A DNA stretch of 64,000 nt from Bacillus sp. AFS029637 (GCF_002584985.1 NZ_NUPZ01000016.1:1-64000), one strand, 5' to 3'. Counted from the first letter of the stretch, positions 40,010-48,305 are shown. The notes: generated by a model from the letters alone, not told the origin. Translations and numbers: made by a program.

Positions 40010-40963
40010 TTAAACAGCTTGGCGTAATTGCTCTTCTTGTAAAACTCGCTTATTTGTATTTTCTTCTTTTCTCTGACAAACGTTATTGCGAATAAGTGCT
40101 GCAATAACAAGTAAAGTTCCTGCAATATCAAACGTTGTTATTTGATATCCTTGCATCACCATAATAACTAAAGTCGTAATGGGTACAAAATTAATAAATA
40201 AAATCCCATTAATAGACGATAAAACTTTCACACCATAATTCCAAGCAAGTAACGCTACGATACCTGGTAATGTCATCATAAATAATAAATCATATTTCAC
40301 AACAGAAATCGTTTCCATACTCGGAACTGAAACATATCCAAGTGCCGTAATAATTACCGTTATTATTCCTGTGACAGTTGTACCAAATACACACGTCAAC
40401 GTAGAATAGCGTAATGTTGACCAATCGCTACACGTTTGACCACCCATCGTATAAATAACCCAACCTACAACACCAATAAATATAAATGCTAGTGAAAACA
40501 TGTTATCTTTCAATGTTAAAAAGAAACTCATGTCACCTTTCGTAATAACAAACACCGCTCCTACAAAAGCAATAATCATGCTCGTTATCATATACTTTTT
40601 CGGTTTTACATGCTTATATCCCCATAAAATACAAATAGAAATCATCGGCATAAGTGCTTCCATAATGGATGCTACCATTACACCTGATTTCCCCATTAAC
40701 ATTTGACCTAAAAATACGAGTACATTATATACAGTAAACGCCATCGTTCCAAAAAAGACGAGCAACTTTCCTCTTCCCTCTAAACGAAATGCCTGTTTTC
40801 CTTCTTTCATTAATAATAATACAATCAGTACTATCGCCACTGCTCCATAGCGAATAAGTGAAAAATAAAATGGATCTATGTATTCTAGTACATGATCAGC
40901 AACTGGAAACATCGCTCCCCATGACATACTTGCTATTAAACACGCCAAAGCGCCTATTATCAT
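40010..40963 (-). CDS. EamA/DMT-family transporter
   Basis: A 317-residue membrane protein with about ten helices in two EamA repeats (SMSWGAMFPVADHVLEYIDP near the N-terminus; second repeat from about residue 155). Such proteins export metabolites or amino acids. The start MIIGALACLIASMSWG follows AGAGGTCAA; a longer frame of 25 codons is basic and lacks a ribosome site. It is divergent from a LysR regulator with a 37-bp palindrome between them, which suggests LysR-controlled export. Confidence 0.85.
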   Translation of the reverse strand: MIIGALACLIASMSWGAMFPVADHVLEYIDPFYFSLIRYGAVAIVLIVLLLMKEGKQAFRLEGRGKLLVFFGTMAFTVYNVLVFLGQMLMGKSGVMVASIMEALMPMISICILWGYKHVKPKKYMITSMIIAFVGAVFVITKGDMSFFLTLKDNMFSLAFIFIGVVGWVIYTMGGQTCSDWSTLRYSTLTCVFGTTVTGIITVIITALGYVSVPSMETISVVKYDLLFMMTLPGIVALLAWNYGVKVLSSINGILFINFVPITTLVIMVMQGYQITTFDIAGTLLVIAALIRNNVCQRKEENTNKRVLQEEQLRQAV

Positions 40964-41054
40964 TTGACCTCTTCTCACCACAATCCTCCTCTTCTTTCTA
41001 TTTGCACAAAGAGAATTGTAAAAGAAAAAATATATCACGTAAAATGATTCAAAA

Positions 41055-41091
41055 TGATGTTAACTATCATTTATAATGATATTTAACATCA
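41055..41091. promoter_or_regulatory. 37-bp palindrome between the EamA and LysR genes
   Basis: TGATGTTAACTATCAT and ATGATATTTAACATCA are 16-bp arms with one mismatch around TTATA. The position in a divergent LysR intergenic region fits the regulator's own binding site and mutual control of both genes. Confidence 0.7.
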
Positions 41092-41105
41092 AGGGGGATC
41101 GTAAT

Positions 41106-41972
41106 ATGGAATTAAGAGACTTACAAATCTTCCAAAGCGTCGCTGAATACGGTAGTGCCAGTAACGCCGCAAAGGAATTAAATTACGTACAATCAAATGT
41201 AACAGCACGTATTAAACAATTAGAGAACGAGCTAAAAACACCGCTCTTTTATCGTCATAAACGAGGCATGACTTTAACAGCTGAAGGAAGGAAAATGCTC
41301 GTTTATGTTAATAAAATTTTGCAAGATGTTGAAGAGCTAAAACAAGTATTTTTAGATAGTGAAACACCATCTGGTATATTAAAAATCGGTACAGTCGAAA
41401 CAGTAAGTACATTACCTACCATTTTGTCTTCTTACTATAAAAGCTATCCAAATGTCGATTTATCATTACAAGCTGGTCTAACGGAAGGACTTATTAGAGA
41501 AGTGCTTGATCATCAATTAGATGGTGCCTTTATATCAGGTCCTATTAAACATCCACTTATTGAACAGTACGATGTTAGTACAGAAAAATTAATGCTTGTG
41601 ACACAAAATAAAGCTTTTCATATAGAAGAATTTACAACGACGCCCCTACTCGTTTTTAATCAAGGATGTGGATACCGTTCCAAACTAGAACGATGGCTTA
41701 AAGATGAAGGTTTACTACCAAAAAGAATTATGGAATTTAACATATTAGAAACTATATTAAATAGTGTAGCACTCGGTCTTGGGATTACACTCGTTCCCCA
41801 GTCTGCGGTGCAACACCTTTCTACAGCAGGTAAAGTACACTGCCATCCAATTCCCGAGAAATACGGCAGCATTTCAACAGTTTTCATACGTCGTAAAGAT
41901 AGTTACATGACCAATTCGATGCGAAGCTTTTTAAAAACAATTAAAGAGCATCATCACATTAATTTGCTTTAA
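41106..41972 (+). CDS. LysR-family transcriptional regulator
   Basis: A 288-residue protein with the N-terminal winged HTH ([20 protein letters not shown], then [20 protein letters not shown]) and a C-terminal effector-binding domain (about 90-288). The start lies after AAGGGGGATC; an earlier in-frame ATG lies in the palindrome and is rejected. It is divergent from the EamA transporter and likely controls it. The effector is unknown. Confidence 0.92.
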   Translation: MELRDLQIFQSVAEYGSASNAAKELNYVQSNVTARIKQLENELKTPLFYRHKRGMTLTAEGRKMLVYVNKILQDVEELKQVFLDSETPSGILKIGTVETVSTLPTILSSYYKSYPNVDLSLQAGLTEGLIREVLDHQLDGAFISGPIKHPLIEQYDVSTEKLMLVTQNKAFHIEEFTTTPLLVFNQGCGYRSKLERWLKDEGLLPKRIMEFNILETILNSVALGLGITLVPQSAVQHLSTAGKVHCHPIPEKYGSISTVFIRRKDSYMTNSMRSFLKTIKEHHHINLL

Positions 41973-42000
41973 AAGACATTCTTACAGGAATGTCTTTTTT
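41971..42000 (+). terminator. Terminator of the LysR gene
   Basis: AAAGACATT pairs with AATGTCTTT around a 7-nt loop, followed by T residues. It abuts the 40-bp element that begins at 42002. Confidence 0.75.
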
Positions 42001-42001
42001 T

Positions 42002-42066
42002 CTTACAAAAATGTAAGTCTTTCGTAAGCTAATTCGATAGTTGCAGGTGACCATATTTCCTATAAT
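42002..42066 (+). promoter_or_regulatory. 40-bp element plus -10, micropeptide locus before the molybdate regulator
   Basis: CTTACA-AAAA-TGTAAG, linker TCTTTC, GTAAGC and TAATTCGATAGT (42002-42041), then 19 bp and a perfect TATAAT (42061-42066). It is the copy closest to the consensus. Confidence 0.85.
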
Positions 42067-42112
42067 TAAGACATAAGCAGGGCAACAACAATTCGAAAAG
42101 GAGCGGATACGC

Positions 42113-42214
42113 ATGATGAACAATATGAAATCAAACAAATTTTTAAATACAATGGGCATGGTGCTATCCGCACTTGTCGATGCAAAATCTGTTGCAACTA
42201 CATTAAACAAATAA
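42113..42214 (+). CDS. Micropeptide, family A
   Basis: A 33-codon ORF: MMNNMKSNKFLNTMGMVLSA then LVDAKSVATTLNK, behind AAAAGGAGCGG. It differs from the ORF at 38583 by conservative changes (I to V, A to S, S to T). The pattern of silent and conservative differences suggests selection on the peptide. First gene of an A-B pair. Confidence 0.7.
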   Translation: MMNNMKSNKFLNTMGMVLSALVDAKSVATTLNK

Positions 42215-42223
42215 GGAGAGATT

Positions 42224-42328
42224 ATGATGAACAACATTACATTCAACAAATCAGACTTTATCGGCCTTGCAAGTGGAGCAACTCTTCTTACAGCTTTCAT
42301 TTACGCACTTGCTCAAAGTCTCGTTTAA
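42224..42328 (+). CDS. Hydrophobic micropeptide, family B
   Basis: A 34-codon ORF (33 if the second ATG is used): MMNNITFNKSDFIGLASGAT then LLTAFIYALAQSLV. AAGGAGAG precedes it by about 6 bases. It shares NNITFNKxDFxGLASG with 38697 and 39682. It is the second gene of the A-B pair and ends shortly before a strong terminator. Confidence 0.7.
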   Translation: MMNNITFNKSDFIGLASGATLLTAFIYALAQSLV

Positions 42329-42361
42329 CAATTCGTTTCCCCAAACCCCTTTATATATAGA

Positions 42362-42395
42362 GAAAGCTGCTCGTCTTATAGACAAGCAGCTTTTT
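42362..42395. terminator. Terminator between micropeptide locus and molybdate regulator
   Basis: AAGCTGCT pairs with AGCAGCTT and the stem is extended by an inner GTC/GAC. T tracts on the plus strand and A tracts before the stem suit both converging genes. Confidence 0.75.
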
Positions 42396-43314
42396 AGTTT
42401 GTTTCATATATAATTTGACCTGTTTTTGTCATATCATATCCACCAATTGCTTTTAATTCATTATGAAATTCTTCCGATTGCAGAATTTCTTTCACAACTT
42501 CGATAAGCTCTTCATTTTCTTTATTCTTCAAAATTACTAAATCATACTGCTCTTTCATGATTGGAATAAAATCTACATTTACAATTTGCGAAAACTTTTC
42601 TGATCCTACCCCAACATCAGCTTTCCCATTCGCAACTTGCGAGGCAACACCAAGATGATTCGATTCTTCCCGTTCATATCCGCTAATATGTTCTTTATTT
42701 AATTTTTGAATTCGCAATTGCTCATCCACTAATACCCTAATACCAGAACCTTTTTCTCGATTTACAAATCTGATAGCAGATTGAGATATGTCAGCCCATG
42801 TCTTTATTTTCTTCGGGTTCCCCTTTTGCACATAAAACCCAACATTTCTTGCTAATAAATTAATCATAATACATGGCTGTCCCACCAAAATACGTTTTAC
42901 ATAAGGCACATTATACGTACCCGTTTCGCCATCAAATAAATGCAAGCTAACGATACTGCCTTCACCTTGATACATTTTCACTAGACTCGTTAAACTACCT
43001 TGATATGCCCGCAATATATTAGAATTTAGCAGACGATTTTCTATACGCTTTGCCAACATATCTAGCGTTAGTTCTTGTCCGCTAATAATACATGTATTCG
43101 AGATACGATTACCATCGTTTTTTACAGGAGTAACTTGTACCTTCCCTGTTTTCATTTGCTTTATATATTGTTCTAAATCCGCTGCATCAATGCGCATCTG
43201 TCTACCAACCCTATAAGAAGGCAGTTCACCTTTTTTAATTAAGTCGTATACAGTTAGTTTTGATACTTTTAATCGCTTTGCTACCTCTTCCGTTGTGTAG
43301 GAATGATGATCCAT
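42394..43314 (-). CDS. HTH regulator with periplasmic-binding-like domain (YvgK-like)
   Basis: A 306-residue protein: an excisionase/MerR-like HTH at the N-terminus (YTTEEVAKRLKVSKLTVYDL, about 5-24; IKKGELPSYRVGRQMRI follows) joined to a domain resembling molybdate-binding proteins (about 90-300, with REKGSGIRVLVDEQL and ADVGVGSEKFS). This one-component architecture matches B. subtilis YvgK beside yvgLM. It probably senses molybdate or a molybdenum cofactor signal and controls the divergent modAB. The start MDHHSYTTEEV follows GTGAGGA; 23 codons upstream are rejected. Confidence 0.85.
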   Translation of the reverse strand: MDHHSYTTEEVAKRLKVSKLTVYDLIKKGELPSYRVGRQMRIDAADLEQYIKQMKTGKVQVTPVKNDGNRISNTCIISGQELTLDMLAKRIENRLLNSNILRAYQGSLTSLVKMYQGEGSIVSLHLFDGETGTYNVPYVKRILVGQPCIMINLLARNVGFYVQKGNPKKIKTWADISQSAIRFVNREKGSGIRVLVDEQLRIQKLNKEHISGYEREESNHLGVASQVANGKADVGVGSEKFSQIVNVDFIPIMKEQYDLVILKNKENEELIEVVKEILQSEEFHNELKAIGGYDMTKTGQIIYETN

Positions 43315-43400
43315 AGACGATTCCTCACTTTCTTTCTTCATTGTAACAAAGAAAAGAATATTTCTCCTATATTTTAAAAACAACTACATCGTTCAAATTA

Positions 43401-43450
43401 TATTCAATTATAACTAGTTATATTTAGTTATATTTAGTTATAATTAAATA
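43401..43450. promoter_or_regulatory. Palindrome and direct repeats upstream of modAB
   Basis: TATAACTAGTTATA (43409-43422) is a perfect palindrome, and TAGTTATATT repeats immediately after it (about 43415-43445). It lies between the YvgK-like regulator and modA, the expected place for the regulator's operator. Confidence 0.6.
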
Positions 43451-43475
43451 TATTAAAACAAAAGGGGATTTTTTT

Positions 43476-44282
43476 ATGAACAAGTTTACATTGCGATCCA
43501 TCGGGGCACTTATACTTTCTTTTCTTCTTATATTTAGTGTTGCATGTACAAACGGAGATAAGAAAGAGAAATCAATTGCTAAAGAAGAAAAAACAGTCGA
43601 GCTGACTATCTCAGCTGCTGCAAGCTTACAAGATGCATTAAAAGAAATTGAAAAACAATATAAAGAAAAAGAGCCAAATATTCAACTTTCTTTTAACTTC
43701 GGTGCTTCTGGTGCACTTCAACAACAAATTGAACAAGGTGCGCCTGCCGATTTATTCTTCTCTGCAGCAGAAGATAAATTCCAAACCCTTGTTAAAAAAG
43801 GCTTCATTGATGAAAAAGAAGGGAAAAACCTTCTTGGAAACGAACTAGTTCTAGTCGTTCCAAAAGATAGTTCTCTTACAAAATTTCAAGATTTAAAAGA
43901 TGAGAAAATCAAAAAAATTGCACTTGGTACACCCGAATCTGTACCTGCAGGAAAATACGCAAAGGCTTCTCTTACACATGAAAACCTTTGGAATGACATT
44001 CAAAATAAAGTCGTATTTACAAAAGATGTTCGCCAAGTGTTAACATATGTAGAAACAGGCAATGTTGATGCTGGTATTGTATACAAAACAGATGCCCTCA
44101 TTTCAGACAAAGTAAAGATTGGCGAGAAAGCAACAGCTACCTCTCATGAGCCAATCCACTATCCTTTAGGGGTTATAAAAGAGTCTAAGCATAAGAAAGA
44201 GGCGAATTCATTTTATGAGTATTTGCAGTCAAAAGATGCGCAATCTATCTTTAAGAAATATGGATTTACAGTCCTGTCATAA
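43476..44282 (+). CDS. modA: Molybdate-binding lipoprotein ModA
   Basis: A 268-residue substrate-binding lipoprotein. The signal peptide ends at the lipobox SVACTNG (Cys24). The mature start TISAAASLQDALKEI, GASGALQQQIEQGAPADLFFSA and later TYVETGNVDAGIVYKTDA are characteristic ModA oxyanion-binding segments. It delivers molybdate to ModB. The modB start follows 5 bp after its stop, so they form an operon. Confidence 0.94.
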   Translation: MNKFTLRSIGALILSFLLIFSVACTNGDKKEKSIAKEEKTVELTISAAASLQDALKEIEKQYKEKEPNIQLSFNFGASGALQQQIEQGAPADLFFSAAEDKFQTLVKKGFIDEKEGKNLLGNELVLVVPKDSSLTKFQDLKDEKIKKIALGTPESVPAGKYAKASLTHENLWNDIQNKVVFTKDVRQVLTYVETGNVDAGIVYKTDALISDKVKIGEKATATSHEPIHYPLGVIKESKHKKEANSFYEYLQSKDAQSIFKKYGFTVLS

Positions 44283-44287
44283 GTCCA

Positions 44288-44962
44288 ATGAACTTTGATG
44301 CTATTTTGTCACCAATCTTTCTATCTTTGCAAGTAGCTGCATGCGCCACAATAATCGTTACAATTTTAGGAACGATTATCGGGCGGGCGCTAGCACGTTC
44401 CTCCTGGAGATATAAAGTAATACTAGAAACTATTTTCTTGTTACCAATGGTACTTCCACCAACTGTAATTGGCTTTTTTCTCATTATCATTTTTGGAAAT
44501 AATAGCCCGATCGGAAAGTGGATTGAATCATTATTTCAGCAGTCTATTATGTTCACATCTACTGCTGCTATCATCGCTTCTACGGTTGTTGCATTTCCGC
44601 TTATGTACCAATCAGCGAAGACAGGGTTTTCTATTGCGAATGTACAAATTGAAGAGAGCGCTCGTGACCTTGGCGCTAGTGAATATCAAGTTTTCCTACA
44701 CGTTACACTTCCGCTTGCATTTCCTGCATTACTAAGCGGGATGATTTTGAGCTTCGTTCGTGCACTTGGTGAATTTGGTGCTACACTCATGTTTGCTGGG
44801 AACATTCCTGGTAAAACACAGACAATCCCAACTGCAATTTATATGGCTATTGATGCAAGTAATATGCAACTCGCTTGGACACTTGTAATTATAACGATTA
44901 GCATGTCACTTCTATTCTTATTATGTATTCAACTGATTAATAAGCGCATCACCACTTCCTAA
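44288..44962 (+). CDS. modB: Molybdate ABC transporter permease ModB
   Basis: A 224-residue permease with five to six helices and the EAA-type loop EESARDLGASEYQVFLHVTL. GEFGATLMFAGNIPG near residue 160 is typical of ModB. A terminator follows immediately, so no modC ATPase gene is linked. The importer must borrow an ATPase encoded elsewhere. Confidence 0.93.
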   Translation: MNFDAILSPIFLSLQVAACATIIVTILGTIIGRALARSSWRYKVILETIFLLPMVLPPTVIGFFLIIIFGNNSPIGKWIESLFQQSIMFTSTAAIIASTVVAFPLMYQSAKTGFSIANVQIEESARDLGASEYQVFLHVTLPLAFPALLSGMILSFVRALGEFGATLMFAGNIPGKTQTIPTAIYMAIDASNMQLAWTLVIITISMSLLFLLCIQLINKRITTS

Positions 44963-44990
44963 AGCAGCTTTTTTCGAAGCTGCTTCTTTA
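44961..44990 (+). terminator. Terminator of modAB
   Basis: AAGCAGCTT pairs with AAGCTGCTT around TTTTCG, followed by CTTTATTTC. Confidence 0.7.
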
Positions 44991-45049
44991 TTTCTTAGGA
45001 AATAAAATATTGGGATAGGAAATAACCGAATTTTACTTTTTATTCAAAT

Positions 45050-45211
45050 ATACATTTTATTTGAATTTACTTTCTAAAATAGGCAATTTCCTGTTATTAT
45101 ATGGAGGTGTTTCAAAAATTGAAGAAATGAAAACGCATTTATATCGTAAGTTCTTCATCCTGTTTTAGCGATCGGTAATCTTCTACTCTATTAGTGGTGC
45201 ATTACCGATCG
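45050..45211 (+). promoter_or_regulatory. Structured region upstream of glcU
   Basis: The gap 44991-45262 contains an inverted repeat (ATTCAAATA/TTATTTGAAT, about 45050-45075) and a hairpin with 11-bp perfect arms CGATCGGTAAT (45169-45179) and ATTACCGATCG (45201-45211). Just before it a 13-codon ORF (ATG at 45128, stop at 45168) ends exactly where the hairpin starts, but its ribosome site GGAGGTG is 18 bp away. It may be a leader or operator region for glcU; no terminator is evident. Confidence 0.4.
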
Positions 45212-45262
45212 TTAGAACGATATGTAATTATATTGGTATAGTGAAATGAAGGGAGTCTTGTA

Positions 45263-46114
45263 ATGGACATTTTATTAGCGCTTCTTCCTGCGATTGCATG
45301 GGGAAACATCTTATTAGTAAGCGTAAAAATGGGCGGTGGTGCATATAGCCAAACGGTAGGTATGACAATCGGTGCTCTATTCTTCGCAACAATTATGTAT
45401 GTATTTACTCAACCAACTTTAACAATGACAGTCTTGATTGTTGGCTTTATTTCGGGTTTATTCTGGGCTTTAGGACAAGTGAACCAATTAAAAACAGTTG
45501 AAAAGCTAGGTGTTTCTACTACTGTAACAATTTCTACTGGTATGCAACTTGTTGCAACTTCTATTTTTGGAGTTATCGCTTTCCATGAGTGGACTACTAC
45601 AACAACGATTGTTCTGGGAACGATTGCAATCCTATTAATCGTAGTTGGTGTTGTATTCACATCATTAGATGATAAAGAAAATGCACAGCCACCAGGACAA
45701 TTGAAAAACGGACTTCTTACTTTAATTGTTTCTACTTTTGGCTATCTTGTATATGTAATTATTATTCGTTGGTATAACATTGATGGTTGGTCTGCTATTT
45801 TACCACAGGCAGTTGGTATGTTTGTCGGTGCAGTTGTACTGACATCTAAACATAAACCATTTAACAAATATGCAATTCGTAATGCTTTGTCTGGTTTACT
45901 ATGGGGAACAGGAAACTTATTCTTACTTCTTTCCTTACCACGTGTTGGAGTTGCGACAAGCTTCCCGTTATCTCAAACTGGTATCGTTATCTCAACTTTC
46001 GGTGCGATTGTCTTCTTAGGTGAAAAGAAAACAAAACGTCAATTGATCTTTATTGCACTAGGTAGTGTTTTAATTATCGGCGGCGCTGTATTACTTGGTA
46101 TGACGAAAGCATAA
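45263..46114 (+). CDS. glcU: Glucose uptake protein (GRP family)
   Basis: A 283-residue, ten-helix membrane protein of the glucose/ribose porter family. The N-terminal LLALLPAIAWGNILLVSVKM and the central WYNIDGWSAILPQAVGMFVG are typical of B. subtilis GlcU-like proton-coupled glucose importers. It lies alone between modAB and proC. The ribosome site is GGGAGTC. Confidence 0.9.
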   Translation: MDILLALLPAIAWGNILLVSVKMGGGAYSQTVGMTIGALFFATIMYVFTQPTLTMTVLIVGFISGLFWALGQVNQLKTVEKLGVSTTVTISTGMQLVATSIFGVIAFHEWTTTTTIVLGTIAILLIVVGVVFTSLDDKENAQPPGQLKNGLLTLIVSTFGYLVYVIIIRWYNIDGWSAILPQAVGMFVGAVVLTSKHKPFNKYAIRNALSGLLWGTGNLFLLLSLPRVGVATSFPLSQTGIVISTFGAIVFLGEKKTKRQLIFIALGSVLIIGGAVLLGMTKA

Positions 46115-46128
46115 GTTTATAATTTATC

Positions 46129-46161
46129 AATCCCTGAAGCAGTTATGCTTCAGGGATTTTT
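46129..46161 (+). terminator. Terminator of glcU
   Basis: AATCCCTGAAGC pairs perfectly with GCTTCAGGGATT and is followed by TTTC. Confidence 0.8.
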
Positions 46162-46330
46162 CATTGCAAACAACTATTTTTCAAATATAACAATCTCTAT
46201 AGCCCTTTTTACCTCACTTCTCCTCCCTCCAATTTCATTCTTTTCTCTATAAGCCTTTTCTTTTTACAAAAATCTCTTAAAAATGGTATCGTTTTTTATA
46301 ACATATTCTCATCAGAAAGGAATAAAGGAC

Positions 46331-47134
46331 ATGCCTAATAAACATCGAATTTTATTTATTGGTGCTGGTCGTATGGCAGAAGCTATATTTTCCGGATTAC
46401 TGAAAACAAGCAAAGAATACATCGAAGAAATTATCGTTTCTAACCGAAGCAACGTAGAAAAGCTAGAACAATTACAAGAACAATATAATGTGTCTATTAC
46501 AACAGATTGGAAGCAACATGTTACATCTGTTGATACGATTGTTTTAGCAATGCCACCTTCTGCACATGAAGAATTATTAGTGGAATTATCTCCGTTACTA
46601 TCGAATCAACTTGTCGTAACGGTAGCTGCTGGCATTGGCCCATCTTATTTAGAAGAAAGACTTCCAAAAGGAACACCTGTTGCTTGGATCATGCCTAATA
46701 CAGCTGCTGAAATTGGCAAGTCTATCTCCTTATATACAATGGGACAATCAGTAAATGAGATGCATCAAGAAACCCTGCAACTGCTTCTAAGAGGCATTGG
46801 TACTTCGCAACTTTGCACTGAGGAAGAAGTGCATCAACTTACTGCAGTTACTGGAAGTGCACCAGCCTTCCTTTATTACTTTGCTGAAAGCTTAATTGAA
46901 GCAACAAAGAGTTATGGAGTCGATGAAGCAACTGCAAAACACCTTGTCATTCAAATGATTTCTGGCTCTGCTTCTATGCTTGAACAAACACAAGATCCAG
47001 CTAACCTCCGCGAACAAGTAACAACACCAGGTGGTTCCACAGCTGAAGGGCTCAAAACTTTATATGAATATAATTTTTCGGAGGCAATCCAACAAGCAGT
47101 TGAAGCAACAAATAAAAAAGCTAGGGGGAAATAA
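46331..47134 (+). CDS. proC: Pyrroline-5-carboxylate reductase
   Basis: A 267-residue NAD(P)H-dependent enzyme for the last step of proline synthesis. The Rossmann loop ILFIGAGRMAEAIFSGL lies at the N-terminus, and the C-terminal signature AVTGSAPAFLYYFAESLIEA and TTPGGSTAEGL are family hallmarks. The start MPNKHRILF has an AAAGGA site, while a 16-codon upstream extension lacks one. It is followed by 1 bp and then the aldo/keto reductase, so the two are cotranscribed. Confidence 0.95.
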   Translation: MPNKHRILFIGAGRMAEAIFSGLLKTSKEYIEEIIVSNRSNVEKLEQLQEQYNVSITTDWKQHVTSVDTIVLAMPPSAHEELLVELSPLLSNQLVVTVAAGIGPSYLEERLPKGTPVAWIMPNTAAEIGKSISLYTMGQSVNEMHQETLQLLLRGIGTSQLCTEEEVHQLTAVTGSAPAFLYYFAESLIEATKSYGVDEATAKHLVIQMISGSASMLEQTQDPANLREQVTTPGGSTAEGLKTLYEYNFSEAIQQAVEATNKKARGK

Positions 47135-47135
47135 T

Positions 47136-47969
47136 ATGAGTTTAACAAGTTTAAAAGACTATACAACACTTCATAATGGTGTGAAAATGCCTTGGTTCGG
47201 TTTAGGCGTTTTTAAAGTAGAAGATGGTTCAGAAGTAATTGATTCTGTAAAAGCAGCTATTAAAAATGGATACCGCAGCATCGATACTGCAGCAATCTAT
47301 CAAAACGAAGAAGGCGTTGGACAAGCGATTCGTGAATCAGGTGTTTCACGTGAAGAATTATTCATTACATCAAAAGTGTGGAATAGCGATCAAGGCTATG
47401 AAACAACACTTCAAGCATTTGAAACTACATTAGAAAAATTAGGTCTAGAATATTTAGATTTATATTTAGTACATTGGCCTGTAAAAGGGAAATATACTGA
47501 ATCATGGAAAGCATTAGAAAAGCTTTATAAAGATGGCCGTGTTCGCGCTATCGGTGTGAGTAATTTCCACATTCATCATTTGCAAGATGTATTTGAAATC
47601 GCTGAAATTAAACCAATGGTCAACCAAGTAGAATACCACCCACGTTTAGCTCAAGAAGAATTACACACTTTCTGTAAAGAACATAACATCCAGCTTGAAG
47701 CTTGGTCACCATTAATGCAAGGACAACTACTGGATAACCCAACATTACAAGAAATTGCGACAAAATATAATAAATCAACTGCACAAATTATTTTACGTTG
47801 GGATTTACAAAATGAAGTTGTAACAATTCCTAAATCAATTAAAGAACATCGCATTATTGAAAATGCAAATATATTCGATTTTGAATTAAGTACTGATGAT
47901 ATGAAAGCAATTCAAGCTTTAAATGAAAATCATCGCGTTGGTCCAGATCCAGATAACTTTAACTTCTAG
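47136..47969 (+). CDS. yvgN: Aldo/keto reductase (YvgN-like glyoxal reductase)
   Basis: A 277-residue TIM-barrel oxidoreductase. GYRSIDTAAIYQNEEGVG (catalytic Asp and Tyr), LYLVHWPVKGKY (catalytic His) and IPKSIKEHRIIENANIFDF (NADPH binding) are clear. It closely resembles B. subtilis YvgN, which reduces methylglyoxal and glyoxal. The start MSLTSLKDYTTLHNG follows AGGGGGAAA, one base after the proC stop; a longer frame overlapping proC is rejected. Confidence 0.92.
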   Translation: MSLTSLKDYTTLHNGVKMPWFGLGVFKVEDGSEVIDSVKAAIKNGYRSIDTAAIYQNEEGVGQAIRESGVSREELFITSKVWNSDQGYETTLQAFETTLEKLGLEYLDLYLVHWPVKGKYTESWKALEKLYKDGRVRAIGVSNFHIHHLQDVFEIAEIKPMVNQVEYHPRLAQEELHTFCKEHNIQLEAWSPLMQGQLLDNPTLQEIATKYNKSTAQIILRWDLQNEVVTIPKSIKEHRIIENANIFDFELSTDDMKAIQALNENHRVGPDPDNFNF

Positions 47970-47971
47970 TA

Positions 47972-48002
47972 GAAAAACCACTGCCATATGCAGTGGTTTT
48001 TC
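47972..48002 (+). terminator. Terminator of proC-yvgN
   Basis: AAAAACCACTGC pairs perfectly with GCAGTGGTTTTT across a 5-nt loop. Confidence 0.85.
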
Positions 48003-48042
48003 TGTTAAAGAAAACTGAAAATTTAAACTATATTTCATTAGG

Positions 48043-48071
48043 TTGACACTTTATTATCCGAGGTGTAAGAT
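48043..48071 (+). promoter_or_regulatory. Promoter of the S-box-controlled oppA
   Basis: TTGACA (48043-48048), 17 bp and TAAGAT (48066-48071). It places the start about 45 nt before the riboswitch aptamer. Confidence 0.65.
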
Positions 48072-48120
48072 TTTGAATTATCAAAGAAACACAAAAATTA
48101 ATAAAATTTATTCGTTTACT

Positions 48121-48305
48121 CATTGTATCAAGAGAGGTGGAGGGACTGGCCCTTTGAAACCTCGGCAGCAGGTTCATTTTGAATACTGTGCCACTTCCTG
48201 CAAGCTTTATGCTTGAAAGATAGAATGAGGGACTTCGTTTATATACGGGTGCATAACTTGTACGTAAAAATCCCTCTTTCTCGATCTGAAAAGAGGGATT
48301 TTTTG
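48121..48305 (+). promoter_or_regulatory. SAM-I (S-box) riboswitch upstream of an oppA paralogue
   Basis: Aptamer 48121-48227: P1 CATTGTATC/GATAGAATG, the AGAGAGGTGGAGGGACTGGC core, GAAACCTCGGCAGCAGG, and a GTGCCACTTCCTGC segment. The expression platform is a terminator of AAATCCCTCTTT with AAAGAGGGATTT then TTTTG (48268-48305). GAGGGA at the 3' side of P1 can pair with TCCCTC as antiterminator. High SAM should stop transcription before the binding-protein gene. Confidence 0.92.

Noticed and set aside
47342-47357. Second parS-like site TGTTTCACGTGAAGAA
   Set aside because: It lies inside the aldo/keto reductase coding region, misses two consensus positions and encodes the conserved GVSREELF stretch.
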